A stretch of DNA of 64,000 bases, from contig JBFWVC010000020.1 in the NCBI GenBank assembly GCA_050246945.1, positions 25,503-89,502 on the forward strand, written 5' to 3'. The notes beneath the pieces are model-generated. The model was not told where the DNA came from, ran no database searches, and was given only the letters and a program-made list of their open reading frames with translations. This document shows, in pieces, positions 16,745 through 25,553 of this stretch. Position 1 is the stretch's first letter. Each line of letters starts with the position of its first letter. The position numbers and the translations under genes were made by a program. This DNA is from JAEUMD01 sp050246945. Its GTDB lineage: Bacteria > Pseudomonadota > Alphaproteobacteria > Rhizobiales > Hyphomicrobiaceae.

Positions 16745-17770
16745 TCACGAGCCCTTGTCGTAAGCGTCAACGATACGCGCGACGAGGTCACGCCGCACGA
16801 CGTCGGATGCGGCAAAGCGAACTGCCTCGATGCCCTCAACTCCCCTCAGCAGGCGCTCCGCCTCGACGAGGCCCGATCCGACGCCGGGCGGCAGATCGAT
16901 CTGGCTCGGATCACCGGTGACGACCATCTTCGCATTTTCGCCAAGACGTGTAAGGAACATCTTCATCTGCATGCTGGTGGTGTTCTGCGCTTCGTCGAGA
17001 ATGACGAAGGCGTTGGCGAGCGTTCGCCCACGCATGAATGCCAGCGGCGCAATCTCGATAACGCCAGTTTCGATGTCGCGCTCGACCTTCTCCGGCGGCA
17101 GGACATCATAGAGCGCGTCGTAGAGCGGGCGCAGATAAGGATCGACTTTCTCGCGCATGTCGCCAGGCAGGAAACCCAGGCGCTCGCCCGCCTCCACGGC
17201 TGGACGCGAGAGGATGATGCGCTCGACAACGCCGCGTTCGAGGAAGTGAGCGGCAAACGCCACCGCAAGGTATGTCTTTCCCGTACCCGCCGGCCCGATG
17301 CCAAAGACAAGATCGGTGTTCTCGATGGCGCGCATGTAGATGCTTTGGGTGGGCGTGCGCGCCTTGATGACGCGGCGGCGCGTGGCCACCTGCGCCTGCC
17401 CGCCGCCGTCACCTACCGGTGCTTCCTGGCGCGCGTGGCGGATGTGCCCGTCAAAATCGCCAGGGCCGATGTGCTCGCCGCGGGACGCGCGCTTGTAGAG
17501 ATCCTCGAGGACCTCGCGGGCTATCTGACAGTTGGTATCCGAGCCAGTCAGGATGATGACGTTTCCGTGCGCGTGGGCCTCGATGCCGAGACGATCCTCA
17601 AGCAAGGCGAGGTTGGAATCATACTCGCCGAGCAGATTGGACAGGAGGCGATTGTCTTCGAACGGCACGACAATGCGCGACTTTTCGGTCTGGGACCTGG
17701 CGCTGCGGCCCTGCCCCGGAGCGGATTGCCCGCGAATTCCTGTCAATTCCCGTTCTCCATCGTCACCCAT
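16745..17770 (-). CDS. phoH: PhoH-like ATPase
   Basis: PhoH-like proteins are cytosolic P-loop ATPases/possible RNA helicases linked to YbeY. The 341-residue protein has the N-terminal PhoH-associated domain, then IKARTPTQSIYMRAIE, Walker A GPAGTGKTYLA at about residue 158, LSRPAVEAGERLGFLPGDM, the Walker B-like FVILDEAQNTT at about 256, and VVTGDPSQIDLP. It lies between miaB and ybeY on the same strand, the standard miaB-phoH-ybeY-corC-lnt cluster. Confidence 0.96.
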   Translation of the reverse strand: MGDDGERELTGIRGQSAPGQGRSARSQTEKSRIVVPFEDNRLLSNLLGEYDSNLALLEDRLGIEAHAHGNVIILTGSDTNCQIAREVLEDLYKRASRGEHIGPGDFDGHIRHARQEAPVGDGGGQAQVATRRRVIKARTPTQSIYMRAIENTDLVFGIGPAGTGKTYLAVAFAAHFLERGVVERIILSRPAVEAGERLGFLPGDMREKVDPYLRPLYDALYDVLPPEKVERDIETGVIEIAPLAFMRGRTLANAFVILDEAQNTTSMQMKMFLTRLGENAKMVVTGDPSQIDLPPGVGSGLVEAERLLRGVEGIEAVRFAASDVVRRDLVARIVDAYDKGS

Positions 17771-17906
17771 GCCGCCAGCACTTGGTGGCCCGGCACCGCC
17801 AATTCAACGACCTGGGCTCGCGGCACGACCTTCTTGCGGATCATTGAGCCGCAGGAACGCATTGTCCAGGAATTTCCTGGACCATCCAAGTGAAACCCCG
17901 CCGGTT

Positions 17907-19250
17907 CTAAGCCGCCCGGATGACGCCTGAAAGACTGTTCGGCCCGGCGCCGAGGATTTCCACGGGAACTATGCGGCCGAGCAAGTCGGCGGCCGCGAAG
18001 GCGTGGACCTGCTGCAAATATGGAGAACGGCCAACTAGCTGGCCCTCGCGACGACCCGACCGCTCAAAAAGTACCGGGAAGGTGCGGCCGACACAGGAGG
18101 CATTGAACCGTGTTTGCTGACCGTCGAGCAACTTCTGCAGGCGGTGTAAACGGTCGATTTTGACCGCCTCGGGCACCTGAGCATCGATCTTGGCGGCAGG
18201 TGTGCCAGGACGCGGGGAATACTTGAACGAATAGGCCTGGGCAAAGCCGACTTCTTCGACAACCGCCAGGGTGGCTGCAAAATCCGCCTCCGTCTCGCCT
18301 GGGAAGCCGACGATGACGTCGGTGGAAAGCGCTATATCGGGCCGCGCCTTGCGGATCCGGGCGACAAGATCGAGGTACTCGGCGGCCGTGTGCTTGCGGT
18401 TCATTGCCGCCAGAACGCGGTCCGAGCCGGCCTGGAACGGCAGATGCAGGTAGGGCATGAGCTTCTTCTCGGTGGCGTGCACCTCGATCAGATCGTCGCT
18501 CATGTCGCGGGGATGAGACGTGGTGTAGCGCAGCCGCTCTAGTCCGTCGATGCGCGCCAGATGCTTTATCAGTTCGGCCAGCGATGCGGTGCGGCCGTTG
18601 TCACCTTTACCGTGGTAGGCGTTTACGTTCTGGCCAAGCAGCGTGATCTCGGCCACGCCGCTTTGCACAAGCGTGTTCGCCTCCTCGGCGATGTCAGCGA
18701 GCGGACGCGAATACTCCACGCCACGGGTATAAGGCACCACGCAAAACGTGCAGAATTTATCGCAACCTTCCTGAACGGTGAGGAAGGCGCTGGCTGTGCG
18801 CGTGCGGGCGCGAGCCGGCAGCTGGTTAAACTTGTCCTCCTCGGGAAAGTTCGTCTCAACAAGGGCACGCGATTCGGCCTTGGCGCGGAAGAGAAGTTCG
18901 GGAATGCGATGGTAGCTCTGCGGGCCGACGACAAGATCGACGACCGGCGCGCGGGCAATGATCTCAGCGCCTTCCGCCTGTGCAACGCAGCCCGTCACGG
19001 CAACCTGCGTCTGGAGACCATCCTGCCGGCGCTCGTCCTTCAGGTGGCGCAGGCGGCCAAGCTCGGAATAGACCTTCTCGGCGGCCTTTTCGCGGATGTG
19101 GCAGGTGTTGAGGATGATCAGATCGGCTTCCTCAGGGCGTTCCGTCTCGGAATAGCCATAGGCCTTGAGCGACTCCGCCATGCGCTCGGAATCGTAGACG
19201 TTCATCTGGCAGCCGAATGTCTTGACCAGAACTTTCTTGGCTCCGGGCAT
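17907..19250 (-). CDS. miaB: tRNA-2-methylthio-N6-dimethylallyladenosine synthase
   Basis: MiaB is a radical-SAM enzyme with two Fe-S clusters that thiomethylates A37 of tRNA. From the ATG at 19250 (MPGAKKVLVKTFGCQMNVYD) it is 447 residues. The N-terminal cluster cysteines are in FGCQMN, NTCHIREKA and VTGCVAQ. The radical SAM triad is in GCDKFCTFCVVPYTRG near residues 159-167, and a TRAM domain lies at the end. The frame stays open upstream to 19538, but those residues look unlike the family, and a GAGGAT ribosome site fits 19250. Confidence 0.95.
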   Translation of the reverse strand: MPGAKKVLVKTFGCQMNVYDSERMAESLKAYGYSETERPEEADLIILNTCHIREKAAEKVYSELGRLRHLKDERRQDGLQTQVAVTGCVAQAEGAEIIARAPVVDLVVGPQSYHRIPELLFRAKAESRALVETNFPEEDKFNQLPARARTRTASAFLTVQEGCDKFCTFCVVPYTRGVEYSRPLADIAEEANTLVQSGVAEITLLGQNVNAYHGKGDNGRTASLAELIKHLARIDGLERLRYTTSHPRDMSDDLIEVHATEKKLMPYLHLPFQAGSDRVLAAMNRKHTAAEYLDLVARIRKARPDIALSTDVIVGFPGETEADFAATLAVVEEVGFAQAYSFKYSPRPGTPAAKIDAQVPEAVKIDRLHRLQKLLDGQQTRFNASCVGRTFPVLFERSGRREGQLVGRSPYLQQVHAFAAADLLGRIVPVEILGAGPNSLSGVIRAA

Positions 19251-19552
19251 CGCCGGATCCTCGCTGTCGTTTCCCGCCACCTGGCGTGGCGTTGCCTCCA
19301 GTCTAGTCACGGCGGTTTCCCATCCCGTTAACAGCCCATTCAGGGGGAATTCCGGGCCTTGCAGCGCCAGAACCGGTTGCGTGTACCAGCCATGAGCCAG
19401 ATTGCGCAATGCTCTTCTAATGCTGCGTGTTCGGGTTGCGACTTCAATCCGCTGACCCAAGCCCCATCGTGATTCTCGCGGAAGGATTGCAGCAGCCGGA
19501 CGACGGCTTGTCATTTGTCTATTGGGCGAAACCCACATGCACTTGCGCGAGA
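19251..19552. other. 302-bp gap between plsC-like gene and miaB
   Basis: I see no gene here. The minus-strand frame of miaB happens to stay open through it, but the predicted residues are Arg-rich and unlike MiaB. In some rhizobia a fur gene lies in this position; none is present here. Confidence 0.5.
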
Positions 19553-20515
19553 TTAGACCATCCGGCCGGCGCGGGCGGCATCGCCGCTGCGGCGGCGAGA
19601 CGCCGCGGGGTCGGCGGCAGGCCGTGTCGGCGCGACCGGCGCATCAGGCTCCAACCCCCGCAGTGCCCTGACCACGTTGGCGCGAACCTCATCCTCGCTG
19701 TGGCGGGCGAGAGCCTTGCGATCGGCGAAATCATTAAGCGGCACCGGCGGGCCCACAAGAATACGGGCGTCGAGAGGCCCCGCCTTCAAGAGTTCCCAGG
19801 CGTGTGGCGGCAAATCCATGTCGCCGTACCAGCCGACGATCGGGCGGTCGGCGCGGCCGAGCGGAACGCCGTGCAGTCTTGTATAGGCGATCGAGACTGT
19901 CTGAACGACAGCACGAGCAAGCACGCTCGAAACGTCGGTATTGGCAGGCGTGGCCCCGGCGCTCGGCTTGGCCGCCGCGAACAGCGACGTGCGAAAAGGC
20001 AGAACCCGGTTGCCATCGCTCGAGGTGCCCTCGGCGAACAGGACGATCGTGTCGCCTGAGGCCAACCGCATCATAATCTCGCCCGCCGTCTCGCCGACCG
20101 CAGAACGCCGCTCGCGATCGACGAAAACCGTGCGCTGCAAGCGGGCCAGCGCGGACACGCCGGGCCAAGTGCCGACCTCCTTCTTGGCGACGAAGGAGAC
20201 CGGCGCGACGGAGGAGAGCACCGGAATGTCCAGCCAAGAGGTGTGATTGGCGACGAGTAGCGCGGGCCGGTCGGATGCCACCGCACCCTCAATCTCGAGC
20301 CGGATGCCGAACAGGCGGCAAACGCGGCGATGATACCAGTGCGGCAGTTGGCGGGCGAGGCGCGGCGCGAACCGGACGAGCCCAGCCTGGACCGGCATCA
20401 GTGGAAGTGTGAGGCCGGCAAATCCGGTGAGAATCGAACCTGCCCGTAGCGAACCCATTGCGCGACCGCGGCTCTTCCACCGCCCTCCCGCTGTTCCAGC
20501 GCGTTCACCTTTCAT
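19553..20515 (-). CDS. plsC: 1-acyl-sn-glycerol-3-phosphate acyltransferase (PlsC family)
   Basis: PlsC-type enzymes put the second acyl chain on lysophosphatidic acid at the inner membrane; relatives (OlsA) acylate lyso-ornithine lipid. The 320-residue product has one hydrophobic segment near residues 25-50. Motif I (NHTSWLD, His-x4-Asp) lies at about 90, then FVAKKEVGTWPGVS, FVDRERR, and the motif III equivalent VLFAEGTSSDGNRVLPF, which has Ala where Pro is usual. IAYTRLHGVP corresponds to motif IV. Since olsB occurs at 38.6 kb, an OlsA role is possible, but position does not link them. The tail is Arg/Ala-rich. Confidence 0.85.
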   Translation of the reverse strand: MKGERAGTAGGRWKSRGRAMGSLRAGSILTGFAGLTLPLMPVQAGLVRFAPRLARQLPHWYHRRVCRLFGIRLEIEGAVASDRPALLVANHTSWLDIPVLSSVAPVSFVAKKEVGTWPGVSALARLQRTVFVDRERRSAVGETAGEIMMRLASGDTIVLFAEGTSSDGNRVLPFRTSLFAAAKPSAGATPANTDVSSVLARAVVQTVSIAYTRLHGVPLGRADRPIVGWYGDMDLPPHAWELLKAGPLDARILVGPPVPLNDFADRKALARHSEDEVRANVVRALRGLEPDAPVAPTRPAADPAASRRRSGDAARAGRMV

Positions 20516-20603
20516 CGAAACGCGAGCGTGCGCCAGTTCATAATTCTGTCATGTTTTCAAGCGGCATCGCGACACAGTTCGGCTTAGCGTGCTCGCTCTT
20601 CTT

Positions 20604-20744
20604 CGAGCATGCTTGTCACGCTGGACCGGACCGCACTTCAGTTATACATGTTCCAGCTATATATGCTCTAAGTCTTTGATCGACAGTCTGATTCACGCCC
20701 TGACTGAAAGCGCACCCGCTGTGAGTCAGCGGATCAGGCTCTAG
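20604..20744. repeat. Diverged copy of the dispersed palindromic repeat (locus D)
   Basis: Unit 1 runs from GAGCAT (20605) to ATGCTC (20668) as a long imperfect hairpin. Unit 2 (20671-20744) shares with the copies at 47.4 and 63.8 kb the blocks TCTTTG, CTGATTCACGCC and GATCAGGCTCTAG. Its inner stem differs (CTGACT/AGTCAG instead of TGGAAGCA/TGCTTCCA). The terminal CTAG of the repeat contains the stop codon of rimI. It may also serve as the 3' end of the rimI transcript. Confidence 0.65.
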
Positions 20745-21247
20745 CGGTCGAGCGACAACGCAAGGGAGAGTGCGTCCTGCGGTTCGCCGTCGGGGCGATT
20801 GTAGTACCCCTTGCGCATGCCGATGGCGGTGAAGCCGCAGCGGCGATAGAGCGCGAAGGCCGCTTGGTTGTCGGCTGCAACCTCGAGGAACAGGCGCTTG
20901 GCCTCGGCACGCTTTGCGGCTCGCGCCAGCCCCTCGATCAAGAGCGTGCCGACGCCGCGCTGCTGGAATTTGGGCAGGACGCCGATCGAGAGAATCTCAG
21001 CCTCGTCAGCGGCAAGCTGGCCAATGACAAAGCCTGCAGGCTCAGGCAGGGCCTCGGCGCCGTCGCGGACGCGGGCCAGAAAGGCGGTCGAACCAGGATG
21101 TGACAGCGTCTCCTGCATGCTTGCCTCGCTCCAGGCGGGCGAGAATAAGTGCGCGTGCATCTCCGCCAACTCCGCCGCGCGCTCGGGGCCAACCCAAACA
21201 AGGCTGACGAATTTCGGATCGAGGCGTACGCCCGCCGTCGTGGTCAT
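20741..21247 (-). CDS. rimI: Ribosomal protein N-acetyltransferase RimI-like (GNAT)
   Basis: RimI acetylates the N-terminal Ala of ribosomal protein S18. The 168-residue GNAT protein has the acetyl-CoA loop FQQRGVGTLLIEGLARAA preceded by ILSIGVLPK, then LFLEVAADNQAAFALYRRCG and the RimI-like end FTAIGMRKGYYNRPDGEPQD. It overlaps tsaB by 4 bp; tsaB-rimI is a common pair. Its stop codon lies in the terminal CTAG of a dispersed repeat. Confidence 0.9.
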   Translation of the reverse strand: MTTTAGVRLDPKFVSLVWVGPERAAELAEMHAHLFSPAWSEASMQETLSHPGSTAFLARVRDGAEALPEPAGFVIGQLAADEAEILSIGVLPKFQQRGVGTLLIEGLARAAKRAEAKRLFLEVAADNQAAFALYRRCGFTAIGMRKGYYNRPDGEPQDALSLALSLDR

Positions 21248-21996
21248 GTTGTAACCCTCTCAATTGACTTGCCCGTCTGCGGCTTGGCGTCGGCCGGCCT
21301 CAGATACAACGGCTTGATAGCGCCGCTCCCCGATTGCATCGTCGCGGCCAGACGGCACAAGTCCCGTGCATCCGGCAACAAGCCCGGCAAACACGCCACC
21401 GCGTGGTGTCCCACCATAATGGCTGTCTCTGCGACCGCAGCAGCGCCCGATCCGGCAACGATCAAAGATCCAGCCCCCCCAATCGCGGCTGCCTCACGCA
21501 CGGGCAAGAGCATCGGCTCCGTCAGCGGATCCGCACCACCGGTTTGGAACTGCTGCACATAGACCTCCCCGCGCCGGGCATCAACCGCGATCAGGAGCGT
21601 CGCCTCTCCGGTCCCCGGATTACGTGCGGCTTGAGACTTGGCGGCCAGGTGCCTGGCGGCCTGTTCGGCCATCACGGCGAGGCTCGAAACCGCGACCACG
21701 TCGGCAGAAAAGGATGACGCCACGGCTCGCGCCGCAGCCACGGAAATACGTGTGCCCGTAAAGCTTCCGGGTCCGTGCGTCACGGCAATCCGATCCAAGT
21801 CAGCGAAGTCCAGGCCGGCAGCGGACATCACCTCACCGATCATGGACACGAGGCGTTCGGCGTGGCCGGTCTCCATCGGCTCGTACATTCCATAGAGCCG
21901 GTCGAGCGCGACTTCGCCGGGATCAAACGACTTCGCGACCGCGCAGGAACATGCGGCAAAGCAGGTATCGAATGCGAGGATATTCATCGGCGGCAA
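21244..21996 (-). CDS. tsaB: tRNA threonylcarbamoyladenosine biosynthesis protein TsaB
   Basis: TsaB is the partner of TsaD in the complex that makes t6A37 in tRNA. The 250-residue product begins MPPMNILAFDTCFAACSCAV, with a Cys-rich variant of the usual LAIDTA/TSACS segment. It has VTHGPGSFTGTRISVAAARA at about residues 74-93 and then VAVSSLAVMAEQ and VDARRGEVYVQQF. It is of ordinary length and overlaps rimI by 4 bp. Confidence 0.93.
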   Translation of the reverse strand: MPPMNILAFDTCFAACSCAVAKSFDPGEVALDRLYGMYEPMETGHAERLVSMIGEVMSAAGLDFADLDRIAVTHGPGSFTGTRISVAAARAVASSFSADVVAVSSLAVMAEQAARHLAAKSQAARNPGTGEATLLIAVDARRGEVYVQQFQTGGADPLTEPMLLPVREAAAIGGAGSLIVAGSGAAAVAETAIMVGHHAVACLPGLLPDARDLCRLAATMQSGSGAIKPLYLRPADAKPQTGKSIERVTT

Positions 21997-22074
21997 GGCT
22001 ACACGCGCACCACCACGAATGCACGTGGACTTTCATCCGCGACAGGCAAGCACACACCGAACGTCGCGGCAGCG

Positions 22075-22665
22075 TCACACAATGCTGGCCATCTCGTCGA
22101 AGCTGAAGCGAGGACTGCGCGGAAAGAGGCCAGCGGGATCACCATATCCAAGGTTGCAGAGGAAGTTCGACCTGATCTTAGTTCCCGCGAAGAAGGCCTT
22201 GTCGACGCCCTCGGAATTGAAGCCCGACATTGGGCCGCAATCGAGCCCCAGAGCACGGGCCGCCAGAATCAGATACGCGCCCTGCAGTGTGGCATTACGA
22301 AATGCCGTATCCCTGATCTTGTCGGGATCGCCTTCGAACCAGCTCCTGGCATTGTCGTGCGGGAAAAGCTTCGGCAGGTGCTCGTAGAACTCGAGATCCT
22401 GGCCGATGATGACACAAACCGGCGCGCTCATGGTCTTGGCGGCGTTGCCCGAAGAAAGGTGCGGCTTCAGCTTTTCCTTTGCTTCCTTGGACTTCACGAA
22501 GATCAAGCGTGCGGGCGAGCAGTTGGCGCTTGTCGGCCCCATCTTCAATGTGTCGACGAGGCGGTACAGCAACGCGTCAGGCACGGGCTTCTCCAGCCAT
22601 TTGTTCATGGTGCGCGCTTCAAGGAAGAGCGCATCAAGAGCGGCCTGGTCGAGAGGCTGGGCCAT
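22075..22665 (-). CDS. Nitroreductase-family protein (malonic semialdehyde reductase RutE/HadB type)
   Basis: A 196-residue FMN-dependent oxidoreductase of the nitroreductase fold. LFLEARTMNKWLEKPVPDAL contains the FMN-phosphate-binding segment with unusual Asn-Lys where Arg-Ser is common. Further family text is YRLVDTLKMGPTSANCSPAR, ARALGLDCGPMSGFN, and the RutE-like ending NFLCNLGYGDPAGLFPRSPR. No rut operon surrounds it, so a uracil-degradation role is not supported. General quinone, nitro or semialdehyde reduction is the safe call. Confidence 0.85.
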   Translation of the reverse strand: MAQPLDQAALDALFLEARTMNKWLEKPVPDALLYRLVDTLKMGPTSANCSPARLIFVKSKEAKEKLKPHLSSGNAAKTMSAPVCVIIGQDLEFYEHLPKLFPHDNARSWFEGDPDKIRDTAFRNATLQGAYLILAARALGLDCGPMSGFNSEGVDKAFFAGTKIRSNFLCNLGYGDPAGLFPRSPRFSFDEMASIV

Positions 22666-22756
22666 AAGCGAGTTCCTTTCGTGCTGTGCACCGACCCAGC
22701 CTCAACGCGGCAAAAACGGGCCGATACGCATATGCAGATGCGACGTACAGCGTACA

Positions 22757-22790
22757 CCATAAAAGCGAACCCCGCCCGAACGGCGGGGTT
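22757..22790 (-). terminator. Rho-independent terminator after nfuA
   Basis: On the minus strand AACCCCGCC and GGCGGGGTT form a perfect 9-bp stem with a 5-base loop, followed by CGCTTTTATG. It lies 30 bases past the nfuA stop and upstream of the nitroreductase start, so it ends the nfuA transcript. Confidence 0.75.
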
Positions 22791-22820
22791 CACCAGTTGA
22801 AAGGCGAGCGCAGAACGTCT

Positions 22821-23375
22821 TCAGACAGCCTGAACCTCCTGCACCTCGGGGCAGAAGTGTTTCAGCAGGTTCTCGATGCCGTGGCGCAGCGTGGCAGTCG
22901 AACTGGGGCAGCCGGCGCAGGCGCCACGCATGTGCAGAAAAACGATGCCGTCGCGGAAGCCCGAGAAGGTGATGTCGCCACCATCCTGGGCAACGGCCGG
23001 GCGCACGCGCGTTTCCAGCAACTCCTTGATGGTATTGACCGTCTCCTCGTCTTCCTGCGCGTAGTTGCCGCCAGCGCGATCATTGGCACCGTCTGATTTC
23101 AGAATCGGTGCGCCCGACATGTAGTGCTCCATGATGGCGCCAAGGATCATCGGCTTCAGATGCTGCCATTCCGTCATATCCTTGGTGACGGAGATGAAGT
23201 CAGAGCCCAGGAAAACGCCCTTCACGCCGTCGATTTCGAACAGGCGCGTTGCGAGCGGCGAACCATCGGCCTCCGAAGGTGAACGGAAGTCAGCCGTTCC
23301 TGAGGCTAGTACGGACTTGCCGGGGATAAACTTCAGCGTTGCCGGATTGGGTGTCGCTTCGGTCTGGATGAACAT
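22821..23375 (-). CDS. nfuA: NifU-family Fe-S cluster scaffold/carrier protein
   Basis: Nfu proteins deliver Fe-S clusters to target enzymes in the cytosol. The 184-residue protein joins an N-terminal Nfu_N domain (MFIQTEATPNPATLKFIPGK, then DGVKGVFLGSDFISVTK) to a C-terminal NifU domain. That domain has VRPAVAQDGGDITFSGF and the cluster CxxC in RGACAGCPSSTATLRHGIE (Cys about 153 and 156). This two-domain form is typical of alphaproteobacteria and mitochondria. It is monocistronic, with its own terminator. Confidence 0.95.
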   Translation of the reverse strand: MFIQTEATPNPATLKFIPGKSVLASGTADFRSPSEADGSPLATRLFEIDGVKGVFLGSDFISVTKDMTEWQHLKPMILGAIMEHYMSGAPILKSDGANDRAGGNYAQEDEETVNTIKELLETRVRPAVAQDGGDITFSGFRDGIVFLHMRGACAGCPSSTATLRHGIENLLKHFCPEVQEVQAV

Positions 23376-23696
23376 GCTTCCTCACCCTCGCTGCCATTGT
23401 GGGACTATTCGTGTGGGGCCATTCGTAAAGCCGCTGGGAAGCCCGGCCCACTGCCGGACAGCGGCGCGCGGCGCCTCAAGGGCGCAAGCACCACGTTTAG
23501 AATCTTTCCAAGGATGTAGGCGATGGGGGAGGAAAAGTCGAGCCCCAGGATCAAATTTCACGGGGCAAGCCTAGATCAGATGCGACGGGGCTTCGCGCGG
23601 TCGACAAGCGGTATCAGCCCAACCGAAAAAATGGCTGACAGGAGCGCAAGATAGCTGCGGGAAGCATGTCGGCATGAGCGGCCGGCGGCACGCCTC
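23376..23696. other. 321-bp gap between usp and nfuA
   Basis: This stretch holds the upstream region of nfuA (minus) and the 3' flank of the universal stress gene. I see no gene, clear hairpin with T-run or recognisable binding site in it. Confidence 0.5.
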
Positions 23697-24206
23697 TCAG
23701 GCCAGCGAGCGGATCAATTCTAGCGTGAGATTGCCCGGAACGATGGTGATCGGAACAGGGAACGTGCCGGCGCGGCTTCCGGCAGCGAGCGATGAGACCA
23801 GCGGCCCGGGTCCCTTGGAGTCCACCGAGGCGCCCAGTACCAGCAGTGCGATGTCTTCGTCGTCCTCGATGAGCTTCAAGACTTCCTCGGACGTCGTGCC
23901 TTCACGGATGACCTCTTCGGTAGTCACACCCTCGAAGCCCGCCAGATTGAGCTTGCGACGGAAGAGTCGGAACAGGGCGCGAGCCGTGTTGCTTTCTTCC
24001 TCAAGCTGCACCTGACGGACGCCCATCCAGTGCTGAAAGCCCTGGGGCTGAATGACGTAACACATCACGATGACACCGCCGGAATGCTCGATGCGACTGG
24101 CGGCGAAATAGAGCGCGCTTTCCACCTCCGCACTGTCGTCGACAATGAGGAGGAACTTGCGGCGATGACCGGATTCGAAGCTGCGACGTAGTTTCATGGC
24201 GCCCAT
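23697..24206 (-). CDS. Universal stress protein (UspA family)
   Basis: A 169-residue single-domain Usp protein. KFLLIVDDSAEVESALYFAA is the N-terminal strand and helix, EGTTSEEVLKLIEDDEDIAL is the middle, and LLVLGASVDSKGPGPLVSSL is followed by VPITIVPGNL. The ATP-binding signature G-2x-G-9x-G(S/T) is altered: after LGAS the text lacks the usual spacing, so ATP binding is uncertain. It stands between trpS and nfuA on the same strand. Family members respond to starvation or stress; nothing in the sequence says which. Confidence 0.88.
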   Translation of the reverse strand: MGAMKLRRSFESGHRRKFLLIVDDSAEVESALYFAASRIEHSGGVIVMCYVIQPQGFQHWMGVRQVQLEEESNTARALFRLFRRKLNLAGFEGVTTEEVIREGTTSEEVLKLIEDDEDIALLVLGASVDSKGPGPLVSSLAAGSRAGTFPVPITIVPGNLTLELIRSLA

Positions 24207-24319
24207 GCTGCCCTATGCGTCCACTTGCGACAATACGATTTCACCTATCGGCCACACGTGTCCCCTGCGGCAAAAAGCGTCGTTCGTCGCGCGAGGCTGC
24301 GGACCGATTTGACCATCCG

Positions 24320-25357
24320 TCACGACCTGATGAGGCCGACAATGTCCTTCACTTCGCTCATTACCGGCTCGGCGAGCCTGCGGGCACGCTCCGAACCCTT
24401 GGCGAGTATGCGATCAATCTCGGCGGGGTCCTGCATCATGCGCGCAGTCTCACTGGCAATGGGCGCCAGCCGCGCGACGGCCGCCTCGGCCAACTGCTTC
24501 TTGAAGGTCGAGAACTGTGCGCCTCCCATTTCGGAGAGCACGCCCGAAGCGGAATTGCCGACCAGAGCCGCGTAAATGCCAACGAGGTTCTCCGCCTCAG
24601 GCCTTCCTTTGAGCCCTTCAGGCTCGGACGGCAGCGGCTCAGGGTCGGTCTTGGCTTTCTGGACTTTGCGGGCGATGGTTTCGCTGTCGTCGGTCAGATT
24701 GATGCGGGAGAGGTCAGAGGGGTCGGACTTCGACATTTTCTTGGTGCCGTCCCGCAGACTCATGACGCGCGTGGCTGGTCCGGTGATGACAGGATCGGGC
24801 TGCGGGAAGAAACAACCATCGGCATAGCCCAGCGCTATGATCTCGTCGCGGAAATCGTTGTTGAATTTCTGTGCGATGTCGCGAGCCAACTCGAGGTGCT
24901 GCTTCTGGTCATCGCCGACGGGAACGTGGGTCGCCTTGTAGGCGAGGATGTCGGCAGCCATCAGGTTGGGATAGGCATATAGGCCGACCGAGGCGTTCTC
25001 GCGGTCCTTGCCTGCCTTCTCCTTGAACTGGGTCATACGGTTCAGCCAGCCCAGCCGCGCAACGCAGTTGAAGACCCAAGCCAGCTCGGCATGGGCCGAT
25101 ACCTGACTCTGATTGAACAGGATGCTCTTTTCGGGATCGAGACCGGCTGCAATATAGGCGGCCGTCACCTGCCGGATCGCGCGGCGCAGGTCGTCGGGCT
25201 CCTGCCAGACCGTGATCGCGTGCAGATCAACCACGCAATACATGCATTCGTGCGTTTTCTGCAGTTCGATCCATTGCAGCATCGCCCCCAGGTAGTTGCC
25301 CAGGTGCAAGCTGCCCGTCGGCTGCATGCCGGAAAAAACGCGTTCCTTAATTTTCAT
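24320..25357 (-). CDS. trpS: Tryptophanyl-tRNA synthetase
   Basis: TrpS charges tRNA-Trp. I use the ATG at 25357 (MKIKERVFSGMQPTGSLHLG, 345 residues), which has AAGGAAG just upstream; an open extension to 25399 is Arg-rich and not conserved. Class I motifs are PTGSLHLGNYLGAM (HIGH region, residues 12-25) and KKMSKSDPSD (KMSKS, about 205). YCVVDLHAITVW is typical of TrpRS. It is downstream of murJ with a dispersed repeat in the gap. Confidence 0.96.
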   Translation of the reverse strand: MKIKERVFSGMQPTGSLHLGNYLGAMLQWIELQKTHECMYCVVDLHAITVWQEPDDLRRAIRQVTAAYIAAGLDPEKSILFNQSQVSAHAELAWVFNCVARLGWLNRMTQFKEKAGKDRENASVGLYAYPNLMAADILAYKATHVPVGDDQKQHLELARDIAQKFNNDFRDEIIALGYADGCFFPQPDPVITGPATRVMSLRDGTKKMSKSDPSDLSRINLTDDSETIARKVQKAKTDPEPLPSEPEGLKGRPEAENLVGIYAALVGNSASGVLSEMGGAQFSTFKKQLAEAAVARLAPIASETARMMQDPAEIDRILAKGSERARRLAEPVMSEVKDIVGLIRS

Positions 25358-25410
25358 GCTTCGCTTCCTTGGAGCAGGTGCGCGTCTTTTCAACGCCATC
25401 GCGCGGCCGA

Positions 25411-25518
25411 GGCCTGCTCCGAATTGCCTATTATAGAGAATGATTGACGCCTTCGCTGGAAGCGGCGGGCCCGGCGCGGGTTATCGCTCGCAGCGCGGCT
25501 CGGCGCAAGGGCTTCCAG
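25411..25518. repeat. Variant copy of the dispersed repeat with enlarged loop (locus C)
   Basis: Shared blocks are GGCCTGCTC at 25411, then AGAGA, TGATT, ACGCCTTCG and GGAAGC up to 25463. The 8-bp arms CTGGAAGC (25456-25463) and GCTTCCAG (25511-25518) match the inner stem of the copies at 47.4 and 63.8 kb, but the 4-base loop is replaced by 47 GC-rich bases. The outer arm GATCAGGCTC is not recognisable. It lies in the 196-bp trpS-murJ gap. Confidence 0.6.
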
Positions 25519-25553
25519 AACACAGTTCAAAACTCTTGATAGTAGCTACTTGC

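Noticed and set aside
19251..19538. 96-residue N-terminal extension of MiaB
   Set aside because: The in-frame extension is unlike any MiaB, while the ATG at 19250 has a ribosome site and gives the expected N-terminus.
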